Part shown: positions 40,873 to 50,800 of the stretch, one piece after another | Numbering within the stretch: the first letter of the stretch is position 1 | Layout: every line of letters begins with the position of its first letter | Source of the DNA: Euglena gracilis | Lineage: Eukaryota; Euglenida; Euglenophyceae; Euglenales | Length of the DNA: 64,000 bases | Direction: 5' to 3' | Assembly (NCBI GenBank): GCA_039621445.1 | Contig: CP154957.1 | Location: 34,850,227-34,914,226 of the forward strand | Notes under the pieces: model-generated | Told to the model about the DNA's origin: nothing | Database searches by the model: none | Seen by the model: the letters and a program-made list of their open reading frames with translations, nothing else | Program-made: the position numbers and the translations under genes

Positions 40873-43800
40873 TCACTCAAAAACCGAACCGGTGGCCATA
40901 TCAGCCATTGACTTTCTTGACGCATATACGTCTCTGAATTTATGAGCGCTAAAGCAGGGATGATCCCTTTGGTTACATGGGGTATCATCCCCCTCCCTGC
41001 CCGAAGCCGGGTGATAATCCTCGATAGAGGTTGCTCTTTGACCTACCTTATGCCTTTTGGCTGAAGTACGATGTTTTGAACTGCAAGTCATATCGCGATG
41101 GCTTGGATGGGGAGGAGTCGCATAGCGACATTTGGGTGAGGGGTGGTTGGTTGATCCGCACAGTGAACATGTGGATCGTGATGGGTATTTTGAATTTTGC
41201 GAATGCGCATTTTGTGATGAACGAGAACTGCATGGTGAGGCTGATCCTCTTGGGCTTGCGTTGCGGTTTCGCGCTGCAGGATTTGGACAATGGCAAGATA
41301 TATGACCCTTTTTGTTACACAAAAAGCACAATTTGTCCGAAAATTCTTCTGAAGAGCGCGAATTGCGCGATTTGGATTCCGCCATGGCGGTATGTGACAA
41401 GCGTGACACTTTTTTCACAGAACTGACTTGGATAGCAGGTATTCCTGTAGTTGTGTGGCTCGTATAAGCCGACTGAATTTGTCCCAGAAGCTGTGATAGC
41501 TTCATTTGTTTGGAAACATAGTTCCATCGCTCATCGAGCGTCAAAATATGTCCCGCGAGTTCCTCGCGGTGAATTTCTTTGATAATTTTGGGTATAAAGT
41601 GCAGTAATACTGCGTCAAATTGCTCCTTCATTTGGGTTTCGCCTAACTCGTCTACTTCGGCTGCCAAACAGAGCCATTTTGAGTACCATAGGTCTATCGA
41701 CCTCCATTTTCGGTCATGGGGGGCACATTGCCGCCATTTTCTCTCCAGAGTGATCCTGGAAACCAAACTTGAACATGAAGAAGCAAATTGCTCTACCAAA
41801 TCCTGAAAAGAAATGCGCCCGCGTATGACCAATTGTCTGGCGCGTTCCTTTTCGTCTTTTGGTAAACAGTCTATGAATTCCATTTTGATTACTTCTGGGT
41901 TTCCGTCTTGGGTTGGACCCTTCAAGTCCCAGAAGTATTCCCAGTCACGGAAAAACTGTTTCCATGTGGTAGGGTCACCGTCCCATTGGGGCTTCACCTT
42001 ATTCGCGATTGCGATGGTGTTTGTGAAATCTTTCTGAGTAACCCGTGGCCCTTCGGTGGTATTCATGGTGGGTGGGCCCGGGCGCGGTATCGCACCATGT
42101 GTGGATACACCGGTGGCTGCACCAAGTGTGTTGTTGTGGAAATTATGCGAATGCGCATGGAACATACCACCAAGTGTACCATAGGTACCATGTACATTTG
42201 GGGTGTCGCGAATGCGCAAATGGTGATGCGAATGCGCATGGGGCGGTGACGTGTCACATGGTTGTACTGTTGGGGATTCCAAGCGTATTTGCGAGGAATG
42301 ACCAGTAACTGGTGTGGGATTGCGGCCCATACCGCTAATTAGTTCGGAATGCCGAATCTCTTGACTTAAGAGGTGGGTTGGTCTGGTTCTTGATGGAGAA
42401 CCTGACTCATCATCTGAAAACTTGTCCATTGGGACTGGTAACGCCACGGGGGGAACTTCCACATGAGCGGAAATGTGGTTTGGTGGCAATGTGCCACTAG
42501 GCTCTACAATGGTTGCGCGAATAGCGCTTTTTGAGGTGAAAGATGTGGCAAGTGTGCCAACTGTACCCGAATGCGGGATATGTTGTACATAACACAATTT
42601 GGTTGCCAATTCACGCACACTTTGCTCCAATTTGTCAACAACTTGCAAATTGTCGTTTATCCGACTCACATCATCCTGTAAACGTCTAATTCGCTTACGG
42701 TATGAGGGTGTCTCATCCAACTGCGTAATTTTGTCGGAAATCGACAGGAAATCTTGCGAAAGTGCACCAAAAACAGTGTCCAATTCTTGAACTCGTAACG
42801 CTAAAGTGCATATCGCACTGGAAATGGCCTCCAATTGTGGAGATGGTTGGTCCGAATGCGGACTTTTGACTATTTCAGCCTTTGGCTGTTCCATTAAGAC
42901 CGAAACTTGCGCGGATAGCGCGGTAATGTCATTTTGCAGTTTTGTGACATCCTGCTTCACCGTTTTCTCGGTGTTCATGAGACTATCACAAAATCCTTGC
43001 ATAATTTCGTGATTTTCCGCGCGCAGTTCAGCGCAAAACTGCTCCAAGTGTAGGGATGTGAGTGTGGGTATGGTTGTGTCCGACGGCAATGCGTCTGGGG
43101 TTGGTGATTGCACCTGAAGCAATTTTGTGCTTAATTCTTGCATGCATATCTGCAAATCCGCTATCGCGGTTTGAAATCCGATCACATCCAGTATTTTGCC
43201 ATTCACTTCCGCGTAGCGGGTATAAGCCTCAGCCAAAGCGGCTTCGGTTTGTGCCATGTCACTTTGCCGCTGTTGTTGCAAATCCTCAAACCTACTCGCA
43301 ATATTTGCGATTTGGGTGTGAAAACTTGCAACTTCAGCAGGAATTTCACCAGAATGACAAGATTTCTGCTCCAATCGAGAAAGTCTCTCCTCCAATTGTT
43401 GCACATAAGTGCGGGAGGCAAAACTTTCATGTGCTTGGGCAGAAACTTGGGCAAAAGACGCGGAATCACCGCTCAATTGGAGAATGCGCTGTTGCGCTTC
43501 CTGGAAATCAGTTGCAAGGTTGGAAAACTGCTGCAGTGTGATAAATTGTCCGATAGGACTTGGAGATGGGAGCACATGGAGGGGCGGGAAAAAATTTGGT
43601 GTTTCTAACCCAACCTCAACAAAAAGTTGATGTGGCGCAACCGCATCAGAATCAGATTTGCCTATCGGCATTGGTGCGATATCTCGCTGGGGGGTAAAAC
43701 AGTCAGCCGTTCGGCTTTCCAACAAGAGCTGTTGTGCCCGTTGGGCAATGGATTGCTCGATAGAGCTGGACACCGGTGGGTGTGGGGGAGCCCATTGGGC

Positions 43801-44043
43801 GGGGGAGTGAGGCACCATTAGGTGTGGACCCCTTTGGGTTTGGGAATGCTCAATAGAGCTGGAGAGATGGGTGGGGGGTTGCTCATTAGAGCTTGAGATT
43901 TGGGTGGGGGGATGCTCTATAGAGCTTGGGGTATACCTGCACTGGAATGTATACCCCTCTCGCAACAATTCATGACAAGTGCTTCTCAAAGAACTCATCA
44001 ATTCTTGGTAATCAATGAGTGTGCTGGTGCTTGAGCTCTGCAT
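40873..44043 (-). CDS. gag: R2 Gag, 1056 residues, two CCHC knuckles
   Basis: ATG at 44,043, stop TGA. Residues 1-200 are Ser/Thr/Pro/His-rich with tandem Ser-Ser-Ile-Glu-His-Pro-Pro-Thr-Gln units. Residues about 200-520 form predicted coiled coils. About 690-880 is a retrotransposon-Gag core with Trp-Asp-Gly-Asp-Pro-x-x-Trp and a downstream Trp-rich helix. Zinc knuckles Cys-x2-Cys-x4-His-x4-Cys lie near 904-917 and 958-971, the expected RNA-binding module. R1 Gag shares the coiled-coil extension but not the knuckles. The intact frame fits the identical LTRs. The CDS uses many GCG/CGC words, unlike R1. Confidence 0.88.
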   Translation of the reverse strand: MQSSSTSTLIDYQELMSSLRSTCHELLREGYTFQCRYTPSSIEHPPTQISSSNEQPPTHLSSSIEHSQTQRGPHLMVPHSPAQWAPPHPPVSSSIEQSIAQRAQQLLLESRTADCFTPQRDIAPMPIGKSDSDAVAPHQLFVEVGLETPNFFPPLHVLPSPSPIGQFITLQQFSNLATDFQEAQQRILQLSGDSASFAQVSAQAHESFASRTYVQQLEERLSRLEQKSCHSGEIPAEVASFHTQIANIASRFEDLQQQRQSDMAQTEAALAEAYTRYAEVNGKILDVIGFQTAIADLQICMQELSTKLLQVQSPTPDALPSDTTIPTLTSLHLEQFCAELRAENHEIMQGFCDSLMNTEKTVKQDVTKLQNDITALSAQVSVLMEQPKAEIVKSPHSDQPSPQLEAISSAICTLALRVQELDTVFGALSQDFLSISDKITQLDETPSYRKRIRRLQDDVSRINDNLQVVDKLEQSVRELATKLCYVQHIPHSGTVGTLATSFTSKSAIRATIVEPSGTLPPNHISAHVEVPPVALPVPMDKFSDDESGSPSRTRPTHLLSQEIRHSELISGMGRNPTPVTGHSSQIRLESPTVQPCDTSPPHAHSHHHLRIRDTPNVHGTYGTLGGMFHAHSHNFHNNTLGAATGVSTHGAIPRPGPPTMNTTEGPRVTQKDFTNTIAIANKVKPQWDGDPTTWKQFFRDWEYFWDLKGPTQDGNPEVIKMEFIDCLPKDEKERARQLVIRGRISFQDLVEQFASSCSSLVSRITLERKWRQCAPHDRKWRSIDLWYSKWLCLAAEVDELGETQMKEQFDAVLLHFIPKIIKEIHREELAGHILTLDERWNYVSKQMKLSQLLGQIQSAYTSHTTTGIPAIQVSSVKKVSRLSHTAMAESKSRNSRSSEEFSDKLCFLCNKKGHISCHCPNPAARNRNASPRGSASPCSSRSSQNAHSQNSKYPSRSTCSLCGSTNHPSPKCRYATPPHPSHRDMTCSSKHRTSAKRHKVGQRATSIEDYHPASGREGDDTPCNQRDHPCFSAHKFRDVYASRKSMADMATGSVFE

Positions 44044-44336
44044 ATTTTTATTTGCAGAAAAAACACAAGCAAACCCAAAAAGGTAAGCAAAGGAACAAAC
44101 TTAGAAGGATATGGCAGTGTATACTTCCCACAGCCTCCTGAAGCTTGTACCTGTGCTTGGAAGTTGGCTCCAAACAGCTCGTGGATGCTTTGTAGCCTAT
44201 AGGCTCAGCACCACTCACTGTTTGAAGTCACCTGTTAAGATGAGGGGGAGAAGGGGGGAGAAGGGGCGTAGGAAAGAAACCAAATCTGCTACCAAGTGTA
44301 TTCCTTGGTAGTCTTTCTGTTTGTGAAGTATGTGTA

Positions 44337-44360
44337 GGTTCGTAACCTATTCTGCTACCA
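44337..44360 (-). other. R2 primer-binding site, initiator-Met type
   Basis: On the minus strand TGGTAGCAGA begins two bases after the 5' LTR. The match continues into GGTTACGAACC, resembling the T-arm complement, so up to 24 bases resemble the 3' part of an initiator-Met tRNA. Confidence 0.75.
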
Positions 44361-44362
44361 AG

Positions 44363-44801
44363 TGTACGTCCCCTGACTCTATTCCCACTGCCTGTCGGCC
44401 TACTTGCACCCTCCCGTGGGAACAGAACCAGGAGAGTAACAAAAAGAAAGTCTTTCACTTAACTATTAGTTTTTATTGCCTTTGGGCTTATGCAGAGCAC
44501 AAGGCAGGTGGAGAAGCCCTATGGGCTACACAAAGAAAATGCAAAGTGATTTGGCTGTCCGTTTCGGACTTCAAATGAAACAAATCAAACTTGATATTCA
44601 AGTGAAGAAGAAAATCAGAATACAAATACCACCTGTGGAGAGGAGAACCAGAATAAGGGTTAGGTATTCCTAATTCAGGCCGTTGGCCATCTTTAGGAAT
44701 ACCACCTAGCATAGTACTGTGTATGTGGCTCAGAGCTATATATGGCCGTAGGCTTATACCTACATACACAGTACCATGGCCTTACGGCTGCCTGGTACAC
44801 A
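44363..44801 (-). repeat. R2 5' LTR
   Basis: Second LTR, identical by eye to 36,101-36,539. It lies upstream of the R2 primer site and Gag on the minus strand. Confidence 0.93.
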
Positions 44802-45697
44802 CTTTTGAGGATTGGAGGGAGTTCAAAACTGAATTTTTGTCAGCTTGGGCAGACGTCCATGATGCCACAGAGGAGGAGGCATACAAACTGCTGGTGCCCA
44901 AACTCCCCCACCGGTTCAGGGATGAAATTTTTCAGAATGATATGAAGCGTTTTGGTTCCAAACCGTTGGTATACATTTGCAATATTGGAGATTTCACCCC
45001 AGAGGAAGCCAAATTGGCCATAAGAAGATTCACCAAGGGAGCTTTCACCCCCTCACGTGTTGAAAAAATTGCACCCGAGACATATCATATCCAAGTTGAA
45101 AATTTGATAGAAGCCCAAATTCTGACATGTTTGGACAAACAAGTCACTGCCGAATCCAGGAGGGTAATTGAGGCGAGAATTTTGGAAAGGCACATGCTCA
45201 CCCGGGAGGTGCTGGAATTTATTCGCTTGAAAATTCAAGCAAAGGAACTTTCAAACACGTGGGGGAAGGTGGGACAACCAAATTTCACTAATGATCAAAG
45301 GGGATTTCAAAGAAAAGGAAAGCAATACACCATCAAGAAGGGTGATTCAGAGGGTACCACTCCTTTGATTCAAAAAGAAGAAAACCCCCCTGCCCCCTCA
45401 ACACCTCCCCCACGTTTGCATAGTCCCCCACCACCACCGTCAATGGATCCAAATACCCAAGGGCATTTTCCAAGGGGTGGGACGAACTGGGAAGCTTGGC
45501 AACAAGGGACAACATGGGGGAGAGGAAAAGGATCGAAAGGGGGGCCAAACAGGGGGAAAGGAGTGCATCAACCCAACCTTGGGAAAGGTAAAGGATATGC
45601 CCCTAAGGGTGGAAAATCCAAGGGCAAGGGTGTTGTGAACCCCCCAATACAGGTGCGTCAAGTTTCACAATCAAGCCAAGAAGCTACGTCCCTTCAG
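44802..45697 (+). CDS. gag: R1 Gag capsid-like core, second part, and basic tail
   Basis: This continues the Gag frame cut at 36,100. It opens with Phe-Glu-Asp-Trp-Arg-Glu-Phe-Lys, matched in the 31.4-kb paralog by Val-Arg-Glu-Trp-Arg-Asp-Phe. Helical segments follow to about 45,250. The C-terminal 120 residues are Pro-rich, then Gly/Lys/Arg-rich (Arg-Gly, Lys-Gly repeats), a likely zinc-free nucleic-acid-binding tail. The frame ends at UAG (45,698-45,700), and the same frame stays open into the methyltransferase. Confidence 0.8.
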
Positions 45698-45739
45698 TAG
45701 GGCTGCCAACGCCTTGGGAAGGGGTCGGTCCCAAGGCGT
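45698..45739 (+). promoter_or_regulatory. Predicted UAG readthrough signal
   Basis: CAG-UAG-GGC is followed by 8 bases and then a perfect 11-bp stem, ACGCCTTGGGA (45,709-45,719) with TCCCAAGGCGT (45,729-45,739), around a 9-base loop. Upstream Gag and downstream methyltransferase share this frame. Gammaretroviruses express Pol by UAG readthrough with a structured RNA 8 bases downstream, so the geometry matches. Activity is inferred, not shown. Confidence 0.6.
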
Positions 45740-46480
45740 GGCGCCTATTCTATTCATGCCCCCCAACAATTGGCAATGTTGGACCTGTTTTCTGGGTCGG
45801 GTGTTGTTGGTGATTGTTTTCGAAAACACAACTTCTATGTTGTGAGTCTAGATTTGGATCCCAAAACAAACCCAACCATTTTGGTCGACATTTTGCAATG
45901 GAATTACAAACAATGGAATCCTCATTCTTTTTATGTCATCACCGCATCATGCCCCTGTGAGGCATACAGCACGGCACGTTCTATTTTGCCAAGGGATTTT
46001 GAATTTGCTGATGCTATTGTTTTGCAAACCCTCAAAATTATTCAATGGTTCGATCCTCATTTTTGGTGGATTGAGAATCCAAGGAGGGGTTTCCTGAGAA
46101 CGAGACCTTTTATGGAAAACATCCCCTATGTCGATTTTGATTATTGCCAATTTTCATCATGGGGATACCAAAAACCAACCCGATTCTGGATTTCAGAGTC
46201 TTTCAAAGGAGTGCCAGAAAGGTTGTGTAACTTTTTGACCTGCGAAAACTTGCTCCCGGGCACCAAAAGACACAAAGTGAGACTGGGGGGTCCAAAAGGT
46301 ACAGTTTCACAAAAAATGAAAGGTCGAATCCCCCATGCGTTGATTGAGTACCTCATCAACTGGGCGATTCAGACCGATTCTTTGGTTGCCGAAACAAGTG
46401 GTTTAACGTTTGACCATGCAAATAATTCTGCCACCCAGTCTGCCAACACATCACACTCTATATCAAGAACTGCATCTTAA
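45701..46480 (+). CDS. R1 C5-cytosine methyltransferase-like domain
   Basis: The domain would be reached by readthrough of UAG or from an ATG at 45,776, about 235 residues. Motif I Asp-Leu-Phe-Ser-Gly-Ser-Gly (45,782-45,802) binds SAM. Ser-Leu-Asp-Leu-Asp-Pro follows as motif II. Ala-Ser-Cys-Pro-Cys-Glu (45,944-45,961) supplies the Pro-Cys catalytic pair, and Trp-Trp-Ile-Glu-Asn-Pro (46,064-46,081) is the Glu-Asn motif that contacts the target base. The compact layout resembles phage and large-virus DNA cytosine methyltransferases more than long host DNMTs. It likely methylates element or host DNA. The frame ends at TAA where TTAA-associated sequence begins, and pol lies one base behind this frame. 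Confidence 0.78.
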   Translation, partial: GCQRLGKGSVPRRGAYSIHAPQQLAMLDLFSGSGVVGDCFRKHNFYVVSLDLDPKTNPTILVDILQWNYKQWNPHSFYVITASCPCEAYSTARSILPRDFEFADAIVLQTLKIIQWFDPHFWWIENPRRGFLRTRPFMENIPYVDFDYCQFSSWGYQKPTRFWISESFKGVPERLCNFLTCENLLPGTKRHKVRLGGPKGTVSQKMKGRIPHALIEYLINWAIQTDSLVAETSGLTFDHANNSATQSANTSHSISRTAS

Positions 46481-46522
46481 ACGCAGACTCTGACCTGAGT
46501 CTGCGTTTCGAAACGTATTTAA
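46475..46522. mobile_element. Short TTAA-bounded palindrome
   Basis: AAACGCAGACT and AGTCTGCGTTT pair around CTGACCTG. TTAA flanks both sides (46,477-46,480 and 46,519-46,522). It is related to the 6.53-kb foldback and lies directly beside the larger TTAA element. Confidence 0.6.
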
Positions 46523-47820
46523 GGCTGTGTTTATAAAGCAACATGGCTTTGGTCAAAGTCTGTGTTTCTCAACCTCGACGACGGACGGCAGACTGACGAC
46601 AGATTTTTGGGACAAAGCGAAGCTGAATTAGGATCCGCTGCACAGCTCCGGGACGGCCGGAATCCTCAGAAAAAGAATGTGTGGCCGCCGGGCAGCTTTT
46701 GGCCACCGTCTGTGGTCTTCCGAACTAGAATCCTTTCGAAATAGTGGTAACATTACCGTTAAACAATGGAACACATGTGAAAGACGACACAAGATTACAT
46801 CGTCTCCTTCCTTTTGCATACCCCATTTTGCGTGCTTCAGTTTGCAAAGTTGATGGGAATGCTCTGGGCGCTGCACCCACGACCCAAGAGTTCTTTGGTA
46901 GCTCCCAAAAAGATGTTACCTAACCTAACCTTGTAAGGTGATATTTTTGGGGAGCCACCCTCTAGGCTACTTGGGACAGAAAAAAAACACCCTCAAAGTG
47001 CCCCCCTCAGAGTGGTCAAAAATTTTTGGCAAATTGGTCCCCCCCCCCTCAAAGTGGTCATTTCCTCTTGGCGCCCAAAAATTGACTCCCCCCAAAGTGT
47101 CCCCTCCCTGCAGTTTTGGTAAATTTGTCCCCCCCCCCCTCAAAGTGGTCATTTTCTCTTGGCGCATAAACCCAAAAATTGACCCCTCCAAAGTGTCCCC
47201 TCCCTCACAATGGCCGTTTTGGCAATTCCCCCCCCCTCAAAGTGGCCTTGGCGCTGAAGGCGCCAAAGCGCAAAAATTGACCCCTCCAAAGTGTCCCCTC
47301 CCTCACAATGGCCGTTTTGGCAAATTTGTCCCCCCCCCCCTCAAAGTGGCCATTTTCTCTTGGCGCCGAAGGCGCCAAAGCCCAAAAATTGACCCCCCCC
47401 CCAAGTGTCCCCCCCCTCACAATGGCCGTTTTGGCAAATTCGTTCCCTCCCCCCTCAAAGGGGCCATTTTCTCTTGGCGCTGAAGGCGCCAAAGCCCAAA
47501 AATTGACCCCCCCCCAAAGTGTCCCCTCCCTCACAATGGCCGTTTTGGCAAATTTGTCCCCCCCCCAAACTGGCCATTTTCTCTTGGCGCCGAAGGCGCC
47601 AAAGCTCAAAAATTGACCCCCCCCCCAAGTCCTTTATTTCTGCATCATTGGGATGTTTCAGGGTCCAAATACCGTGAACACAGTTTTCTTGGTCGAAGTC
47701 TGTGTTTAGAAACACAGACTCAGGTCAAAGTCTGTGTTTCTAAACACGGACTTCGGCACGTCAAAGTCTGTGTTTAGAAACACAGACTTTGACCAAAGCC
47801 ATGTTGCTATAAACACAGCC
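46523..47820. mobile_element. 1.3-kb TIR element with TTAA target duplication
   Basis: The inverted ends share GGCTGTGTTTATA, GCAACATGGCTTTGGTCAAA and GTCTGTGTTTC over about 47 bases. TTAA lies on each side (46,519-46,522; 47,821-47,824). TTAA duplication is the hallmark of piggyBac-type elements, but no transposase is present. The interior is a roughly 112-bp tandem array. It separates the methyltransferase from pol. Confidence 0.75.
46975..47640. repeat. About 112-bp tandem array inside the TTAA element
   Basis: Units combine TCACAATGGCCGTTTTGGCA, a C tract, CAAAGTGGCCATTTTCTCTT, the hairpin GGCGCCGAAGGCGCC and CAAAAATTGACCCC. Five to six units, with the hairpin lost in the first two. Confidence 0.85.
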
Positions 47821-47865
47821 TTAAAACCTACCCCCCCTCCCCGAAGAAAAGAGGTGCGTTTCACA

Positions 47866-50800
47866 ATGCCTACCGAAGATGGGGAAATGGAAAGTCAGGC
47901 ATCACAAGGTGTGGACCATTTACCTTTTGCAGGATTGACACAAGAAGAGCTCAGGGAGTGGGTTGGTGAATCAAACTCATCCCCCCCAAGTTTTTTAATG
48001 GGTGAGAATGAGTCCGTTTCTATTTACATTCCAAACAGAATGATTGGAGAAAGACATGCTTTTGCCGTTGGAAAATGCAATTTTGTGCACCAGGAAGATG
48101 TTTGGCAATTGTTAATGAGGGTGCAGGTGGGCCTCCCAAACGGAGAACAAAAATTTTTCAGAATTCTTGTTGACACGGGGGCAGAAGTGAATTTGGTGAA
48201 AAAATCACTCATTTCTCAGCATTTTTTCAGAATGTCCTCACGACCTTTGAAGTTAATAGTGGCTTCGGGACAGGAAATGGAGGGTGGAAAAAGGGAGGTG
48301 GAACTTTCATTGTTTTTCGACCAATTTCAGAATGGAATGCCAGTGGTCGAAATTTTTGAAGCAAAAGGAATTTTCTATGAGGCAAGAATCGATGTGGATG
48401 CCATTATTTCTTTCAAATGGTTGTATGAACACCAGTTGGGTGTTTTCCCTCACTTACACGCCTTGGCACGAAATGGGGATCATCTCACACTTTTGAGGGG
48501 TGTAAACAAACGGCACCGGTCATTTCACCCTTCACACTTAAGACTGAATGACAAGGGGAAGAGGGGGAGGCAAGGAAAAGACAAAGATGTTCTTGAAAAG
48601 GGGGGGGATTTTGATGACACTTGCCAACAATTGACAAAGTGGGGTTTTTGCCTTCCCCCGGAGGTTTTTGAAGTGGAGCCCCAATATCTCACAAGGAAAG
48701 AAATTTGTTACATTGCACAAAGATTGTCAGGGGGGGTGGGGGTGAGCACACACGTGGATGGATACATTTGTACTCCTGAAGGTGCTAGGATTGTCAATGA
48801 GAGGGTGGAGAAGTTGCGTGCCTCCATTATGAATGACTATGGGGATACGGTCCTAAACCCGGAAATCATTTTTGACCCCCCCGTGAGAGGCCCCTTTGGG
48901 TATGCTTATATTCCGTTGAAACCTGATGCAAACCCCGTTCGGCAAAAACCGTTTTCTTTACACGGGGAGCGACAAGAGGCTTACAGGAAAGTTGCCCAGG
49001 GTTGGTTGGACAAAAAATATGTCGAGTTTCCAGAAAGGGGAAAAGTGGAATGGCTTGTTCAAGGTTTTGTGGTTCCCAAGAAAAAACCAGGAGAATATAG
49101 AGGAATTGTCGACATGAGAGGCCCCAATAGCCAAACCCTCCGGGGACATTACGTGATGCCTTTAATATCCGATTTGCTTGTAAGGCAAGGGGCAAAACAA
49201 ATTTTCTCCATTTTGGATTTGAGGGAGGCCTTCCACCAACAACCCTTACACCCCGAAAGTCGGCATATCACATGCACATACACACCTTTTGGGATTGTGC
49301 AATGGAGAGTCAATGTAATGGGGTTAATGAATGCTTCGGGACAATTTCAGCAAATGATGAATGACCGTTTGAGATCTGTCCAACACATAGCGGACCCATA
49401 CATAGACGATATTTTGGCGGGCACACGGATTGAAAAGGGGGGGTGGGAAGATTTGCTCACAAAACACGACAAAGAGTTAAGGGAAGTTTTGGATGTGATG
49501 AAAGATGACCGTTTTGGTTGTGATCCACGGAAATGTGAATTTTTTGTGGAGGAAGTTGAGTTTTGTGGACACAAATTAAGTAAGGGGACGAGAAAGCCCG
49601 CCCCTGGAAAATTAAGGGCTATTGAGAATTGGGAATTACCCCCCACCATTACAGCCATGAGAGCATTTCTCGGTTTCACAAATTATTACTCGGAATACGT
49701 GAAAAATTACGCAGAAATTGTGGCCCCCCTTCAGGAAAAGTTGAAAGTACCACGAGCTGAAGGAAAAAAGGGGAGCAAAAAACGGATTGAATATTCAGAG
49801 GAGGACATCCGATGTTTTGGGGAAATCAAAAGAAAACTTTGTGAGAGTTTGATTCTTCAAAGAGTCAACCCCGATAAACCATTTGTTTTAAGGGTTGATT
49901 CAAGTGGACGAGCGGTGGGGGCGACCTTGGAACAAATGAAGGACATTGAAACTTGTCCAACCGAGGAGGAGGTTCGAAAAGGCAAAACCGTCCCCGTGGC
50001 TTTCCTTTCACGTAAATTAACCACCTCACAAAGAAATTGGATACCCCAGGAGGTGGAAACCTATGCTATCATTTTGGCGTTACAAAAATGGGCTTCTTGG
50101 ATTGGGGTGCAACCAATTTTGGTTTTGACTGACCACCAATCCCTCAAGGATTGGTATACCGAACATGTGGACACCCCGTGTGGACCTATTAATAGACGGG
50201 CACGGTGGCATCAAATGCTTTCCAAATTTGATTTGACTATTGGCTTTGTGCCGGGAAAAGAAAATTTTATTGCCGACATTTTAAGCCGATGGGCTTACCC
50301 GGCAAGTGAAGCATTTCTCGATGTATCAAAACATGGGAGTTTGAAGGATCTACAGGAAATGAGGGAAATTATTGAATCTGAAAAAGCGGATGAAAAATTT
50401 TGCATGGTGATTCGGCTTCATGCATATCCAGACTCCAAGGATATTTTTGGAGTACGCACCCGAAGTGGGTTGAAGACTTCCGAGGGACATGATTTGATTC
50501 AAAAAACACACACGGAGGAAAATTTGCAAGAATCACCACTCATGGAAGGGGGTGGCCCCACAAGCGAGGCGAACCCCCCCATGAGAAAATTATCAAAAAC
50601 TATGGGTGGGGGCGGCCCCACAAGCAAGGCGAACCCCCCCATAGGAAATTCTGGTCAAAGTGTCGACACAACACCTCAAATTGATGCACCCCATGATTCG
50701 AGCTTTGAAAAACCAGATGTAAGTGGGAGCTCTAACAAGGGGGGGGAGGAGTGCACGCCACCTCTTCTTGTTTCCCATGAAAATCTAGGTTTAATATGGG

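Larger units (their letters stand above)
36101..44801 (-). mobile_element. R2: non-autonomous LTR retrotransposon inside R1 gag
   Basis: Two 439-bp LTRs at 36,101-36,539 and 44,363-44,801 appear identical. Read on the minus strand the LTR is TGTGTACC...ACGTACA. A primer site lies at 44,337-44,360, a polypurine tract at 36,540-36,550, a Gag ORF at 44,043-40,873, and the remaining 4.3 kb has no pol. Gag-only elements of this kind need pol proteins in trans. No target duplication is visible at the flanks (GAATG versus CTTTT). Confidence 0.9.

Noticed and set aside
36101-44801. R2 as a plus-strand element
   Set aside because: Primer site, polypurine tract and Gag all read on the minus strand. 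The LTR pair alone does not show orientation.
33739-46480. UAA and UAG reassigned to glutamine
   Set aside because: Three in-frame UAR codons are followed by coding sequence, but the 1467-codon pol and the 1056-codon R2 gag contain none, which would be very unlikely under a UAR-Gln code.
47734-47865. Pol start at 47,734
   Set aside because: These codons lie in the right terminus of the TTAA element and its flank. The R1-derived part begins at about 47,825 and the first R1 ATG is at 47,866.
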